Origin: Caulobacter sp. Root655
GTDB taxonomy: Bacteria > Pseudomonadota > Alphaproteobacteria > Caulobacterales > Caulobacteraceae
Assembly: GCF_001427665.1 (NCBI RefSeq)
Contig: NZ_LMHC01000021.1
Span: forward strand, 337,934-401,933
DNA: 64,000 bases
Reading direction: 5' to 3'
Positions 33,285-42,957 of the stretch are shown here, piece by piece (position 1 is the stretch's first letter; the number at the start of each line of letters is the position of its first letter). The position numbers and the translations under genes are program-made. Below the pieces are notes generated by a model, which saw only the letters and a list, made by a program, of their open reading frames with translations, did not search any database and had not been told where the DNA came from.

Positions 33285-34783
33285 CGTCCTTCGGCCAGTC
33301 GACCGACCGCTACTCGTCCGCGCCGTGGCGTGACCCCGAGGACGACACCCTGCGCCTGGAGTGCGGGGTGTTCGGCGTGTTCGGCGTCCGCGACGCCTCG
33401 GCCATCGCGGCCCTGGGCCTGCACGCCCTGCAGCATCGCGGCCAGGAGGCCTGCGGCATCGCCGCCTTCGACGGCCAGCGCTTCCACACCGAACGCCACA
33501 TGGGCCACGTCGGCGACGCCTTCACCGGCAACGACCTGGTCGAGCGCCTGCCCGGCCACATGGCCATCGGCCATACCCGCTACTCGACGGCGGGCGGCAG
33601 CTTTATCCGCAACGTCCAGCCGATGTTCGCCGATCTCGAGACCGGCGGCGTGGCCCTGGCCCACAACGGCAACCTGACCAACTTCCTGACCCTGCGCGAA
33701 CGCCTGGTGCAGGAGGGGGCGATCTTCCAGTCGACCTCGGACTCCGAGGTGATCCTCCACCTGATCGCCCGTTCGCGGAAGGCCCGCATCGTCGACCGCT
33801 TCATCGACGCCGTGGCCCAGATCGAGGGCGGCTACGCCCTGGTGGCGATCACCAACAAGAAGATGATCGGCGTCCGCGACCCGCTGGGCATCCGCCCGCT
33901 GGTGCTGGGCGACCTGGACGGAAAGCCCGTCCTGGCGTCGGAAACCTGCGCCCTGGACATGATCGGGGCCCGCTTCGTGCGCGACGTCGAGCACGGCGAG
34001 ATGGTGGTGATCTCCGAGACCGGGGTGAAGTCGCTGCGGCCGTTCCACAACCTGGCCGCCCGCCCCTGCGTGTTCGAATATGTCTATTTCGCCCGCCCCG
34101 ACAGCGTGGTGAACGGCCGCTCGGTCTATGACGTGCGCAAGCGCATGGGCCAGCGCCTGGCCCAGGAGACCGGCGTCGAGGCCGACGTCGTGGTGCCGGT
34201 GCCCGACAGCGGCGTGCCGGCCGCCATCGGCTACGCCCAGGCGAGCGGCATCCCCTTCGACCTCGGCATCATCCGCAACCACTATGTGGGCCGCACCTTC
34301 ATCCAGCCGACCCAAGGCGTGCGCGAGCTGGGCGTACGCATGAAGCACAGCCCCAACCGCGCCGTCCTGGCCGGCAAGCGCGTGGTGCTGATCGACGACT
34401 CGATCGTGCGCGGCACCACCTCGCTGAAGATCGTCCGCATGGTCCGCGAAGCCGGCGCCAAGGAGGTCCACCTCCGCTCGGCCAGCCCGCCGATCAAGTG
34501 GCCCGACTTCTACGGCATCGACATGCCCGAGCGCGAACAGCTGCTGGCGGCCAACAAGTCGCTGGAGGAGATGGCCAAGTTCCTCGAGGTCGACTCCCTG
34601 GGTTTCCTGTCGGTCGACGGCCTTTACGAAGCGCTGGAAGCCGGTCCGCGTGACCCGGCCCACCCGCAGTTCACCGACCACTATTTCACCGGCGACTATC
34701 CCACCCGCCTGACCGACCGCGAGATCGCCGAAGGCCGCAACGACCAGGCCGAGAAGCAGCTGTCGCTGCTGGTCAGCGCCTAG
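33281..34783 (+). CDS. purF: Amidophosphoribosyltransferase
   Basis: A 500-aa enzyme catalysing the first step of purine synthesis (PRPP plus glutamine to phosphoribosylamine). Cys28 in LECGVFGVFG should become the N-terminal nucleophile after removal of a 27-residue propeptide. The glutaminase domain has IGHTRYSTAGG and LAHNGNLTN. The PRPP-binding motif VVLIDDSIVRGTTSLKIV lies in the C-terminal half. A longer propeptide than in the E. coli enzyme is the only notable feature. It is translationally coupled to the cvpA-like gene. Confidence 0.96.
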   Translation: MTSFGQSTDRYSSAPWRDPEDDTLRLECGVFGVFGVRDASAIAALGLHALQHRGQEACGIAAFDGQRFHTERHMGHVGDAFTGNDLVERLPGHMAIGHTRYSTAGGSFIRNVQPMFADLETGGVALAHNGNLTNFLTLRERLVQEGAIFQSTSDSEVILHLIARSRKARIVDRFIDAVAQIEGGYALVAITNKKMIGVRDPLGIRPLVLGDLDGKPVLASETCALDMIGARFVRDVEHGEMVVISETGVKSLRPFHNLAARPCVFEYVYFARPDSVVNGRSVYDVRKRMGQRLAQETGVEADVVVPVPDSGVPAAIGYAQASGIPFDLGIIRNHYVGRTFIQPTQGVRELGVRMKHSPNRAVLAGKRVVLIDDSIVRGTTSLKIVRMVREAGAKEVHLRSASPPIKWPDFYGIDMPEREQLLAANKSLEEMAKFLEVDSLGFLSVDGLYEALEAGPRDPAHPQFTDHYFTGDYPTRLTDREIAEGRNDQAEKQLSLLVSA

Positions 34784-34794
34784 TTTTTCCCTTC

Positions 34795-34897
34795 CGCTCA
34801 TCTCGGCGAAAGCCGGGACCCGAGCAGCGCTCGAAACCCACCTCCAACGCTCGACCCGAAACTCGGCATGGATCCCGGCTTTCGCCGGGATGAGCGG
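34795..34897. repeat. CGCTCAT-CCCGGCTTTCGCCGGGATGAGCG inverted-repeat element
   Basis: The left end CGCTCATCTCGGCGAAAGCC opposes the right end CGGCTTTCGCCGGGATGAGC, with an inner segment containing GAGCAGCGCTCG and ACGCTCGACCCGAAACTCGG. It lies between purF and the transporter gene. The right hairpin matches the short element at 17674-17701. Confidence 0.8.
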
Positions 34898-34920
34898 ATG
34901 GTGGGAGCCAGCCAGCCGCA

Positions 34921-35904
34921 GTGATCCCGATGTTCAAAGACCTCCTCGCCAAGCTCAAGATCGACACCTACATCCTGCTGCTGTTCGGGATGGTCGTGCT
35001 GGCCACGGTCCTGCCGGTGCGGGGTGAAGCGGCGACGATCGTGGGCTGGGTCGTCAAGATCGCCATCGCCCTGCTGTTCTTCCTGCACGGCGCCAAGCTG
35101 TCGCGCGAAGCCGTCGTCGCGGGCCTGACCCACTGGCGTCTACACCTGACGATCCTGGCCTTCACCTTCGTGATGTTCCCGGCGCTGGGGCTGCTGATCA
35201 GCAAGTCGGGCCTGCTGTCGCCTACCCTGTCGACCGGCATGCTGTTCCTCTGCTGCCTGCCCTCGACCGTGCAGTCGTCCATCGCCTTCACCTCGATCGG
35301 TCGCGGCAACATCGCCGCCGCCGTCTGCGCGGCCTCGGCCTCGAACCTGCTGGGCATCTTCCTGACGCCGGTGCTGGTCGGCCTGTTGATGCAGGCCCAC
35401 GGCGACGTCGGCGGCTGGGAGTCGATCCGGTCGATCATCATCCAGCTGTTGCTGCCGTTCATCGCCGGCCAGCTTCTCCGGCCCTTGATCCGCGACTGGA
35501 TCGAGCGGCACAAGGCCCTGGTCGGCCAGGTCGATCGTGGTTCGATCCTGCTGGTGGTCTATTCGGCCTTCAGCGCCGCCGTGGTCGGCGGCATCTGGAA
35601 GACGGTTTCCATACCCGAGCTGGCCGTCCTGCTGGCCGCCTGCGTCGTGCTGCTGGCCGTGGTGATGACCGCGACCATGTTCGGCGCGCGGGCCCTGGGC
35701 TTTTCCAAGCCCGACGAGGTGGCCATCGTGTTCTGCGGCTCCAAAAAGAGCCTGGCCACCGGCGTGCCGATGGCCGGCATCCTGTTCCCCGGCGCCACGG
35801 CGGGCGTCCTGGTGCTGCCACTGATGCTGTTCCACCAGATCCAGCTGATGGCCTGCTCGGTGCTGGCCCAGCGCTATGGGGCCAGGTCGGCGGACGAGGC
35901 CTGA
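34921..35904 (+). CDS. Bile acid:sodium symporter-family transporter
   Basis: A 327-aa, roughly ten-helix membrane protein of the SBF-like (YfeH) type. The pattern LPSTVQSSIAFTSIGRGNIAAAVCAASASNLLGIFLTP resembles the crossover region of this family. The C-terminal VFCGSKKSLATGVPMAGILFPG is strongly conserved in SBF-like proteins. The substrate is unknown; organic anion or sterol-like compounds are transported by relatives. The GTG at 34921 fits the GTGGGAG ribosome-binding site better than the ATG at 34930. Confidence 0.85.
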   Translation: MIPMFKDLLAKLKIDTYILLLFGMVVLATVLPVRGEAATIVGWVVKIAIALLFFLHGAKLSREAVVAGLTHWRLHLTILAFTFVMFPALGLLISKSGLLSPTLSTGMLFLCCLPSTVQSSIAFTSIGRGNIAAAVCAASASNLLGIFLTPVLVGLLMQAHGDVGGWESIRSIIIQLLLPFIAGQLLRPLIRDWIERHKALVGQVDRGSILLVVYSAFSAAVVGGIWKTVSIPELAVLLAACVVLLAVVMTATMFGARALGFSKPDEVAIVFCGSKKSLATGVPMAGILFPGATAGVLVLPLMLFHQIQLMACSVLAQRYGARSADEA

Positions 35905-35954
35905 TCACCGCCGACGCGGTTTCCATCCCATCCGATAGCCACTAGAACCCGCCC

Positions 35955-36707
35955 ATGAATTCCGACTCCATAAAGCCGCTGGCCGGCCGCATCGCCCTCG
36001 TCACCGGCGCCACCCGCGGCATTGGCGAGGCCATCGCCGTGGGCCTGGCCGAGGCTGGGGCCCATGTGATCGCCCTGGGCCGCACCCAGGGGGCGCTGGA
36101 AGCGCTGGACGACACGATCTTCGCCGCTACCGGCGAGCACGCCACCCTGGTCCCGCTGGACCTGCGCGAGGCCGACGGCCTGGACCATCTGGGCGCGGCC
36201 CTGTTCGAACGGTTCGGCAAGCTGGACATCCTGGTCGGCGCCGCCGGGGTCCTGGGCGCCCTGACCCCCGTGGGCCATCTCGACCCCAAGGGCTGGGACA
36301 TGATCCTGTCCACCAACCTGACGGCCAACTGGCGGCTGATCCGGGCCATGGACCCGCTGCTGCGCCGCGCCGAGGCCGGCCGAGCCGTGTTTCTCACCAG
36401 CAGCGTCGCCAAGACCCACCGCGCCTTCTGGGGCGGCTACGCGGCCTCCAAGGCCGGGCTGGAGGCCATCGTCGGCTGCTATGACGACGAGATGGAGAAC
36501 ACCACGGTGCGCGCCATCTGCGTCGATCCCGGCGCCATGCGCACGCGCATGCGGGCCGGAGCCTTCCCGGGCGAGGATCCGCAAAGCGTGCCGGCTCCAG
36601 ACAGCATCGCGCCGTTCATCGTCGACCTGGTCCGCCCTGACCGCGTGCCCCCCAAGGGCGTCGTGCGCTTCAAGGATCGCGGGCAGGAATCCCCAAGCGA
36701 GGGATAG
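35955..36707 (+). CDS. Short-chain dehydrogenase/reductase
   Basis: A 250-aa NAD(P)-dependent oxidoreductase. The cofactor motif TGATRGIGEAIAVGL is near residue 18. The NAG strand is replaced by GAAGVLGALTP, the Ser is in FLTSSVAKTH and the Y-x-x-x-K pair in GYAASKAGLEAIV. The C-terminal part (VRAICVDPGAMRTRMRAGAFPGEDP) resembles the YciK-like subgroup, whose substrates are poorly known. It follows the transporter gene by 50 bp, so the two may be co-transcribed. Confidence 0.88.
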   Translation: MNSDSIKPLAGRIALVTGATRGIGEAIAVGLAEAGAHVIALGRTQGALEALDDTIFAATGEHATLVPLDLREADGLDHLGAALFERFGKLDILVGAAGVLGALTPVGHLDPKGWDMILSTNLTANWRLIRAMDPLLRRAEAGRAVFLTSSVAKTHRAFWGGYAASKAGLEAIVGCYDDEMENTTVRAICVDPGAMRTRMRAGAFPGEDPQSVPAPDSIAPFIVDLVRPDRVPPKGVVRFKDRGQESPSEG

Positions 36708-37019
36708 GTCAGTCAAGATACATGTAGAGGCGATGCTTTAGCAGATTCTGACGATTTTCCTGGCCACCAAGAGCCCGTCGGCATGAGAAACCAGGTCCAC
36801 ATGCCCATGCTAATAAGTCATTTTACGTAATATGCTTATTATACGATCGCCAAAACGACTCTGGATCATTCAGAAGTTCGCCTGAAACCAGTCATCGCGC
36901 CAAAAAGTCGCAGCAAGACAGGGCTTCTGCCGCGCTAACGTTAAGCTTTCAGAAATGGGGCAAGCGCACGTTTCACGTGTGGAAGCGTCCATCAAGGACC
37001 TTCCGGGGAGCCCACCCGA
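36708..37019. other. AT-richer intergenic region upstream of the chemoreceptor gene
   Basis: A 312-bp gap with clearly lower GC than its surroundings, especially 36805-36850. It contains TAATAAG (36811-36817) and its complement CTTATTA (36835-36841), 17 bp apart, and the block CTAACGTTAAGC near 36936. No ORF or RNA gene is evident. It probably holds the promoter and regulatory sites of the chemoreceptor gene. Confidence 0.5.
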
Positions 37020-38543
37020 ATGTCGTTCTTTTCCATGAAGCGTAACGACGCGAAGACGTTGCAGCGTCTGGCCGACCTGGAAGCCACCGTCGCGGCGATC
37101 GACCGCTCGCAGGCGATGATCGAGTTCCAGCTCGACGGCACGATCATCACCGCCAACAAGAACTTCCTGGACACCGTCGGCTATTCACTGGACGAGATCG
37201 TCGGCCGCCATCACGGGATCTTCGTCGATCCCGGCTATGGCCGCAGCGCCGAGTACAAGGCCTTCTGGGCCAATCTGGCGCGCGGCGAGTTCTTCGCCGA
37301 CAAGTTCCAACGGGTCGGCAAGGGCGGCAAGGACGTCTGGATCCAGGGCGCCTACAACCCGATCTTCGATGCTGCCGGCCAGCCCTGCAAGGTCATCAAG
37401 TTCGCCATCGACATCACCGACGTCGAGCTGGAGCGGATCGCCAACGAGGCCCGGCGCAAGGCCGAGGAAGAACAGACGGCCGTGGTCTTCTCCCTCGCCG
37501 AGCGCCTTCAGCGCCTGGCCGCCGGCGACCTGACCGCCCGGATCACTGAGCCCTTCGAAGGCCGCTTCCAGCAGATCAAGGACGACTACAACGCCGCGAT
37601 CGACAGTCTGCGCGACGCCATCGGCCAGATCTCCGGCGCCACCGACGGCCTGCGCAGCGGCTCCGACGAGATCGCCGGCGCTTCGGAGGACCTCTCCCGC
37701 CGCACCGAGCAGCAGGCCGCCAGCCTGGAAGAGACCGCCGCGGCGCTGGACCAGATCACCGCCACGGTGCGCCGCAGCGCCGCGGGGGCCAAGGAGGCTT
37801 CCACCGCCGCTTCCAGCGCCCGGGAGGACGCCACCCGCTCCGGCGAGATCATGCGCGACGCCGTCGAGGCCATGGGCGAGATCGAACAGAGCTCGGGCAA
37901 GATCACCCAGATCATCGGCGTCATCGACGAGATCGCCTTCCAGACCAACCTGCTGGCCCTGAACGCCGGGGTCGAAGCGGCCCGGGCCGGTGACGCGGGG
38001 CGAGGCTTCGCGGTCGTCGCCCAGGAGGTTCGAGCCCTGGCCCAGCGCTCGGCCGAGGCGGCCAAGGAGATCAAGACGCTGATCGCCAGCAGCACCTCGC
38101 AGGTCGCGCGCGGCGTCCAACTGGTCGGCGAGACCGGCCAGGCACTGGGCGGCATCGTCGGCAAGGTCACCCAGATCGACACCTTGATCTCCGAGATCGC
38201 CCAGTCGTCGCAGGAGCAGGCCACCGGCCTCGCCCAGGTGAACACCGCCGTCAACCAGATGGACGAGGTCACCCAGCAGAACGCCGCCATGGTCGAGGAG
38301 GCCACGGCCGCCGCCGCCAGCCTGAACGCCGAGGCGGCCGAGCTGACCAGACTGGTCTCACGCTTTCAAACCGGAGAGCAGACGATCACCCGCCGCCCCG
38401 AACTGGCTCAAACCGATCGGCATCGTCCCAGCGACAATCCGGTGGCCCGCGCCCAGGCCCGCGCCCAGGCCAGGATCGGCGCCCAGTTCCGCCCAGGCGC
38501 CGGCGCCGCCGCGACCGCGGCCAAGGTTTGGGAGGAATTCTAA
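37020..38543 (+). CDS. Methyl-accepting chemotaxis protein with PAS sensor, no membrane segment
   Basis: A 507-aa chemoreceptor. A PAS domain (about residues 25-145: [40 protein letters not shown]) is followed by a HAMP-like segment ([21 protein letters not shown]). A long MCP signalling coiled coil follows, with the hairpin-tip motif [21 protein letters not shown] and [25 protein letters not shown] see no transmembrane helices, so it is a soluble, PAS-based receptor, possibly sensing redox state or light if it binds a flavin or haem. The ribosome-binding site GGGGAG supports the start. No che genes are adjacent. Confidence 0.92.
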   Translation: MSFFSMKRNDAKTLQRLADLEATVAAIDRSQAMIEFQLDGTIITANKNFLDTVGYSLDEIVGRHHGIFVDPGYGRSAEYKAFWANLARGEFFADKFQRVGKGGKDVWIQGAYNPIFDAAGQPCKVIKFAIDITDVELERIANEARRKAEEEQTAVVFSLAERLQRLAAGDLTARITEPFEGRFQQIKDDYNAAIDSLRDAIGQISGATDGLRSGSDEIAGASEDLSRRTEQQAASLEETAAALDQITATVRRSAAGAKEASTAASSAREDATRSGEIMRDAVEAMGEIEQSSGKITQIIGVIDEIAFQTNLLALNAGVEAARAGDAGRGFAVVAQEVRALAQRSAEAAKEIKTLIASSTSQVARGVQLVGETGQALGGIVGKVTQIDTLISEIAQSSQEQATGLAQVNTAVNQMDEVTQQNAAMVEEATAAAASLNAEAAELTRLVSRFQTGEQTITRRPELAQTDRHRPSDNPVARAQARAQARIGAQFRPGAGAAATAAKVWEEF

Positions 38544-38657
38544 GAGCTTCCCGATCCGATATCCGGAAGAGTCGGATCGTGAATGCGCCGGGACGTCGAC
38601 ACCCCCTTCGGTCGTCCCGGCGCGCCTTGTACAGCGTAACCAGTATCGCTTAGGCGG

Positions 38658-38686
38658 ACGGGCCTCCTTCACGGGAGGCCCGTTTC
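38658..38686 (+). terminator. Hairpin between the chemoreceptor and der genes
   Basis: ACGGGCCTCC pairs with GGAGGCCCGT around TTCACG, followed by TTTCG. It lies between convergent genes and may stop transcription from the chemoreceptor side; the T run is short. Confidence 0.55.
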
Positions 38687-38715
38687 GCTGTCAGGCGTCG
38701 AGGGACGCCGCCAGG

Positions 38716-40479
38716 CTATCGCCCCTTGGGCGGCGCCTTGTTGCCACGCACGGTGCGTGAACCGGCCACGGGACGACGCGGTCCCGCCGCCTTGCCGCCG
38801 GCGGCCTTGAAACCGACCTTGTAGCTGGGCGTGGTCGCCTTCTTCTGGGCCTTGGGCCCCTGTTTCTTGACCGACTTGACCGCCGCCTTGCCGGGCTCGG
38901 CGGCGGGCGCGGCCGTGCTCTCGACGGGCTTTGTGGTCTTGATCACCGTCGGACCGGCCTTCTTGGCCGCCCGGGTCGCCGCCTTGACGGCCTCGACCTC
39001 GACACCGGCCGCCAGGGCCGCGGCGGCTTCGGCCACCCGCACCGACTTCTTGACGGTGTTGCGCGAGGCGCGGATGCGCTCGGCTTCGCGTTCGCGACGC
39101 TCGAACTCGCGCTTGCCCTTGCCGCTGTGGCCCTTGGCCTCGCCCTCGGCATAGGGGTTGGCGCCCGACTTGATGGTGATGCGCAGCGGCACCCCTGGCA
39201 GGTCGAAGCTTTCGCGCAAGGAGTTGATCAGGTAGCGCCGATACTGCTCGGGCATCTGGTCGGCGCGGCTGGAGAACAGCACGAAGGTCGGCGGACGGGC
39301 CTTGGTCTGGGCCATGTACTTCGGCTTGATGCGCTTGCCGCCGACACTGGGCGGCGGGTGGCGCTGCATGGCCATCTGCAGCCAGTCGTTGAGGTCGCGA
39401 GTCTTGACCTTGGTCGACCAGTCGCGGTGGCTCTTCAGCACCGCCGGCATCAGCTTGTCGACGCCCTTGCCGGTTTCGCCCGACAGCGCGATCACCGGCG
39501 TGCCCCGCAATTGCGGCAGCATGCGTTCGGCGTGTTCGATGAAGCCCTTCAGCGTCGCGGCCTGGTCCTCGACCAGGTCCCACTTGGCCAGCACGAAGAC
39601 GACGCAGCGCCCTTCCCGCTCGGCCAGGTCGGCGATCTGCAGGTCCTGGGTCTCGAAGGGGTGGGTGGCGTCCATGATCAGCAGCACCACCTCGGCGAAG
39701 GTGATCGAGCGGATGGTGTCGCCGGTCGAGAGCTTTTCCAGCTTCTCGTTGACCTTGGCCTTCTTGCGCAGGCCGGCGGTGTCGACCAGCCGCACCTTGC
39801 GGTCGCCCCACACCCAGTCCACCGAGATGGAGTCGCGGGTGATGCCGGCCTCGGGGCCGGTCAGCAGGCGCTGTTCGCCGATCAGGCGGTTGATCAGGGT
39901 CGACTTGCCGGCGTTCGGGCGGCCGACGATGGCGATCTTGATCGGCTTGTCGTCGCCCAGTTCGTCGTGCTCGCCCTGCAGCTCCTCGGGCGCGATGGCG
40001 ATCAGGGCGGCGTAGAGCTCGGCCATGCCTTCGCCGTGCTCGCCGGAGATCTGGATCGGCTCGCCCAGGCCCAGGCTGTTGGCCTCGGCCGCGCCATGGT
40101 CGCCGGCCTTGCCCTCGGACTTGTTGGCGGCCACCAGCACCGGCTTGTTCCGCTTGCGCAGGATCTCGGCGAAGGTCTTGTCCAGCGGCGTCAGGCCCTC
40201 GCGGGCGTCGAACACCAGCAGGCTGACGTCGGCCTCCTCGATCGCCAGCTCGGTCTGGGCGCGCATCCGCGACTCCAGGCTCTCGTCGGTGACGTCCTCG
40301 AAGCCGGCGGTGTCGATCAGCTCCAGGTCGAGGTCGCCGAGGCGGCCGTGGGCGAACCGGCGGTCACGGGTGACGCCCGGCTGGTCGTCGACCAAGGCCA
40401 GCTTGCGGCCGGCCAGACGGTTGAACAGGGTCGACTTGCCCACATTGGGGCGGCCGACGATGGCGAGTTTCAAAGGCAT
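38716..40479 (-). CDS. der: Double-domain GTPase Der (EngA) with long basic C-terminal tail
   Basis: A 587-aa GTPase needed for 50S subunit maturation. Two G domains are visible: GRPNVGKSTLFNRL with DTAGFEDV and NKSEG, then GRPNAGKSTLINRLIGEQ with DTAGLRKKAKV and AKWDLV. They are followed by the KH-like domain (PPSVGGKRIKPKYMAQTKARPPTF). The ~130 residues after about position 455 are a low-complexity Lys/Ala/Pro extension ending GNKAPPKGR, much longer than the usual Der tail. It is probably an RNA- or ribosome-binding tail (inference). Confidence 0.95.
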   Translation of the reverse strand: MPLKLAIVGRPNVGKSTLFNRLAGRKLALVDDQPGVTRDRRFAHGRLGDLDLELIDTAGFEDVTDESLESRMRAQTELAIEEADVSLLVFDAREGLTPLDKTFAEILRKRNKPVLVAANKSEGKAGDHGAAEANSLGLGEPIQISGEHGEGMAELYAALIAIAPEELQGEHDELGDDKPIKIAIVGRPNAGKSTLINRLIGEQRLLTGPEAGITRDSISVDWVWGDRKVRLVDTAGLRKKAKVNEKLEKLSTGDTIRSITFAEVVLLIMDATHPFETQDLQIADLAEREGRCVVFVLAKWDLVEDQAATLKGFIEHAERMLPQLRGTPVIALSGETGKGVDKLMPAVLKSHRDWSTKVKTRDLNDWLQMAMQRHPPPSVGGKRIKPKYMAQTKARPPTFVLFSSRADQMPEQYRRYLINSLRESFDLPGVPLRITIKSGANPYAEGEAKGHSGKGKREFERREREAERIRASRNTVKKSVRVAEAAAALAAGVEVEAVKAATRAAKKAGPTVIKTTKPVESTAAPAAEPGKAAVKSVKKQGPKAQKKATTPSYKVGFKAAGGKAAGPRRPVAGSRTVRGNKAPPKGR

Positions 40480-40588
40480 GGGTGTGCAGTAGTCGATTTC
40501 GGGGACAAAAGCGACAAACCCGGACTGGTGAGGACCAGCCCGGGTTCGGGTTGCTTGGATTGGAATTCCTGGGGACGCCCAGGAACGT

Positions 40589-42019
40589 CTAGCGGATGGC
40601 GATCAGGTCGGCTTCGTCGGTGGCGACATAGACCGTGTCGCCCATGGCGATCGGGCCCAGCAGGACCGATTGACCAAGCTTCAGGGTCTTCAGCGTCTCG
40701 CCGGTCTTGGGGTTCAGCGCCACGGCCTGGCCTTCGCTCGAGACCGTGATCAGCCGGCCCGAGGCCAGGATCGGCGTCGACCACAGCAGCGGATGCTTGG
40801 CGCGCTTCTTCTTCTGCTTCTTGGACAGCTTGTCGGTGTCGTTGAGGTCGCGGATCCAATAGACCTGACCGGCTTCGCGCGACACGCAGATCACCTGGCC
40901 GGCCTTGTCGACCACGAAGACGACGTCGCCGGCCGCCCAGGGGCTGGTGATGGCGGTGACCGGCAGGCTCCAGCGGGCCTGGCCAGTGCGCAGGTCGGTG
41001 GCGGCGAACACGCCCGAGTGGCTGACGGCGAAGACGTCGCCCTTGAAGATCACCGGACGGCCGGCGATGTCGCGGATTTCGGACAGGGCGTTGGTGCGGC
41101 TGGCGCGGCTCAGGGCCTCGCTCCACAGGTCGTTGCCGTTGGTGGCGCGCAGGGCGACCAGTTCGCCCGAGGCGAAGCCGGCCACCACCGTGTCGCCGCT
41201 GACCGCCGGGCTCGAGGCGGCCAGGATGCGGGCCGGCTCGACCAGGGCCTGGTAGGTCCAGCCCGGCGCCCCGTCGGCGGCGTTGAAGGTCAGCAGTTCG
41301 TTGTCGGTGGAGACCACGAAGACGCGGCCGTCCTGGACGGTCGGCGCGGCGTGGACCGGCGTGCTGGTCTGCTGGCGCCACGCCTCAGCGCCCGTGGCCG
41401 CGTCGAGTTGGGCCACGAAGCGGAAGCCTGACGAGACATAGAGCTTGCCGTTGGCATAGGCCAAGCCGCCGCCGAAGCCCGTGCGGTCGGCGGTGCCGCC
41501 GCCGATGCCCATGAAGCCGCGCTTCTTGCCCGGGGCCTTGGCCGGTCGCAGGTCCTTGCGCCAGACGGTCGCGCCGCTGCGGGCGTCGATGGCGACCACG
41601 GAGGCTTCGCCGTCCATCACGAAGACCTTGCCGTCGGCGGCCACCGGCGGGGCCGTGACGTGGAACTTGCGGTTGGCCTTCTGGCCGAAGCCCTTGCGCC
41701 AGGCGATGTCGAAATTGGCGGCGGCGGCCACGTGTTCGACCGACTGCTCGGCGTTGCCGCCCGGCAGCGGCCAATCGGCCTGGACCACCGGATCGGGCAG
41801 GAAGAAGTCGGCGCCCTTGAGCGCTTCGGCCGGCTCGACCTTCTGGTCGAAGGCGATGACCGAGATCCGCTGTCCCTGGGTGGCCAACGTCTTGTTGGCC
41901 TCCTTCTTGTCGAACGGGTTGATCTTCGAGAGTGTCGAGCAGCCAGCCACCGACACCGCAGTCGTCAGCAACGCGGCGAGAAGCAGAGAACGCTTGGAAG
42001 TCATGGGGCGACGGCTCAT
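40589..42019 (-). CDS. bamB: Outer-membrane assembly lipoprotein BamB
   Basis: A 476-aa lipoprotein of the BAM complex. The signal peptide ends in a lipobox (SVAGC, Cys27). The rest is a beta-propeller of PQQ-like repeats, each with a GxVFxxxxxGxLxAlD-like rhythm (GKVFVMDGEASVVAIDARSGATVWR, GRVFVVSTDNELLTFNAADG). The start at 42019 overlaps the stop of the upstream YfgM-like gene, and MTSKRS at 42004 is an internal alternative. The yfgM-bamB-der arrangement is conserved in proteobacteria. Confidence 0.93.
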   Translation of the reverse strand: MSRRPMTSKRSLLLAALLTTAVSVAGCSTLSKINPFDKKEANKTLATQGQRISVIAFDQKVEPAEALKGADFFLPDPVVQADWPLPGGNAEQSVEHVAAAANFDIAWRKGFGQKANRKFHVTAPPVAADGKVFVMDGEASVVAIDARSGATVWRKDLRPAKAPGKKRGFMGIGGGTADRTGFGGGLAYANGKLYVSSGFRFVAQLDAATGAEAWRQQTSTPVHAAPTVQDGRVFVVSTDNELLTFNAADGAPGWTYQALVEPARILAASSPAVSGDTVVAGFASGELVALRATNGNDLWSEALSRASRTNALSEIRDIAGRPVIFKGDVFAVSHSGVFAATDLRTGQARWSLPVTAITSPWAAGDVVFVVDKAGQVICVSREAGQVYWIRDLNDTDKLSKKQKKKRAKHPLLWSTPILASGRLITVSSEGQAVALNPKTGETLKTLKLGQSVLLGPIAMGDTVYVATDEADLIAIR

Positions 42020-42792
42020 CGGGCGCTATTGGGGGCGGTAGCGGGGGCGGTGTCAGGGGCGGCTTGCGGGCCGGACGGCAGCGTCAGAGCGGCGGAAGGT
42101 GGCAGGGCGATCGCGGCCTTGACGACCGCCGAGAGGTTCTTGGCCGAACCGGAATCGATCATGGCGATCGCGCCTTGGGCGCGCTGGCGGACCTCGTCCG
42201 AGGAGTTGTCCAGCGAGCTGGACAGCACGCTGAACTCGCCCCGCGCGCCGGCCAGGTCCCCGGCCTGCAGCTTGGCGAACGCCAGCGCTTCCTTCGCCTG
42301 AACGCGATAGGGACTTTTCTCGCCCATCAACGGAGTCAGCCTCGCTTCGACGTCCTTGTAAGGAGCCGTGTCGAGGAGCGCCAAGGCGGAATTGAGGCCA
42401 GCCAGGTCGGCCAGCACCGGATTGGGCGCAAGCTTGGCCGCTTCGTCGAAATAGCGCACGGCCTCGGCGGTTTTGTTCTCTTCCAGGCGGATGCCGCCCA
42501 TCTGGATCAGGGCCAGGGTCTTGTAGGCGGTCGAGCCGGTCTTGGAGATCGCTTCGAAGCCCGGGAACGCCTTGGCCGGACCGACCTTGGCGCCGTTTTC
42601 CAGCGCCGCCTGATAGGCTTCGGAGGCCTTGTTGGCCTGGCCTTCCTGATAGCTGCTCCAGCCCCACCAGCCGCCGGTGCCGAGAATCGCCACCGCCGCC
42701 AGCGCGCCCACCCAGGGCAGCGACTTCAGCGCGAGGGACTTGTAGCGGTCGGAGCGCAGTTGCTCTTCGACCTCGTCAAACACATCGACCAC
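42016..42792 (-). CDS. YfgM-like tetratricopeptide membrane protein
   Basis: About 258 aa. It begins VVDVFDEVEEQLRSDRYKSLALKS, then has one membrane segment (LPWVGALAAVAILGTGGWWGWSSY) and a periplasmic TPR-like helical region (residues ~75-215), ending in a Pro/Ala-rich tail. Relatives of YfgM act with SecYEG and periplasmic chaperones. The GTG at 42792 is preferred because GGAG lies 8 bp upstream and the family starts there; a GTG at 42837 would add 15 residues. It overlaps bamB by 4 bp. Confidence 0.85.
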   Translation of the reverse strand: MVDVFDEVEEQLRSDRYKSLALKSLPWVGALAAVAILGTGGWWGWSSYQEGQANKASEAYQAALENGAKVGPAKAFPGFEAISKTGSTAYKTLALIQMGGIRLEENKTAEAVRYFDEAAKLAPNPVLADLAGLNSALALLDTAPYKDVEARLTPLMGEKSPYRVQAKEALAFAKLQAGDLAGARGEFSVLSSSLDNSSDEVRQRAQGAIAMIDSGSAKNLSAVVKAAIALPPSAALTLPSGPQAAPDTAPATAPNSAR

Positions 42793-42957
42793 GAACGAGG
42801 CTCCGGTAGGGGCGAGAACTGCGCCCTGAAGCGTCACTCCCGGATCGCTCCGGGACCAACGCTCTAGATTGATAACGTGGTGAGCGGACCCACCGAGGCG
42901 GCGAACCTATAGCGTGTCAGGGTCAGCCGCAACGGGGCGGAAGCGGCGGACGCCGCC

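Noticed and set aside
33236-34801. A 521-codon frame antisense to purF
   Set aside because: No domain or ribosome-binding site; purF is unambiguous.
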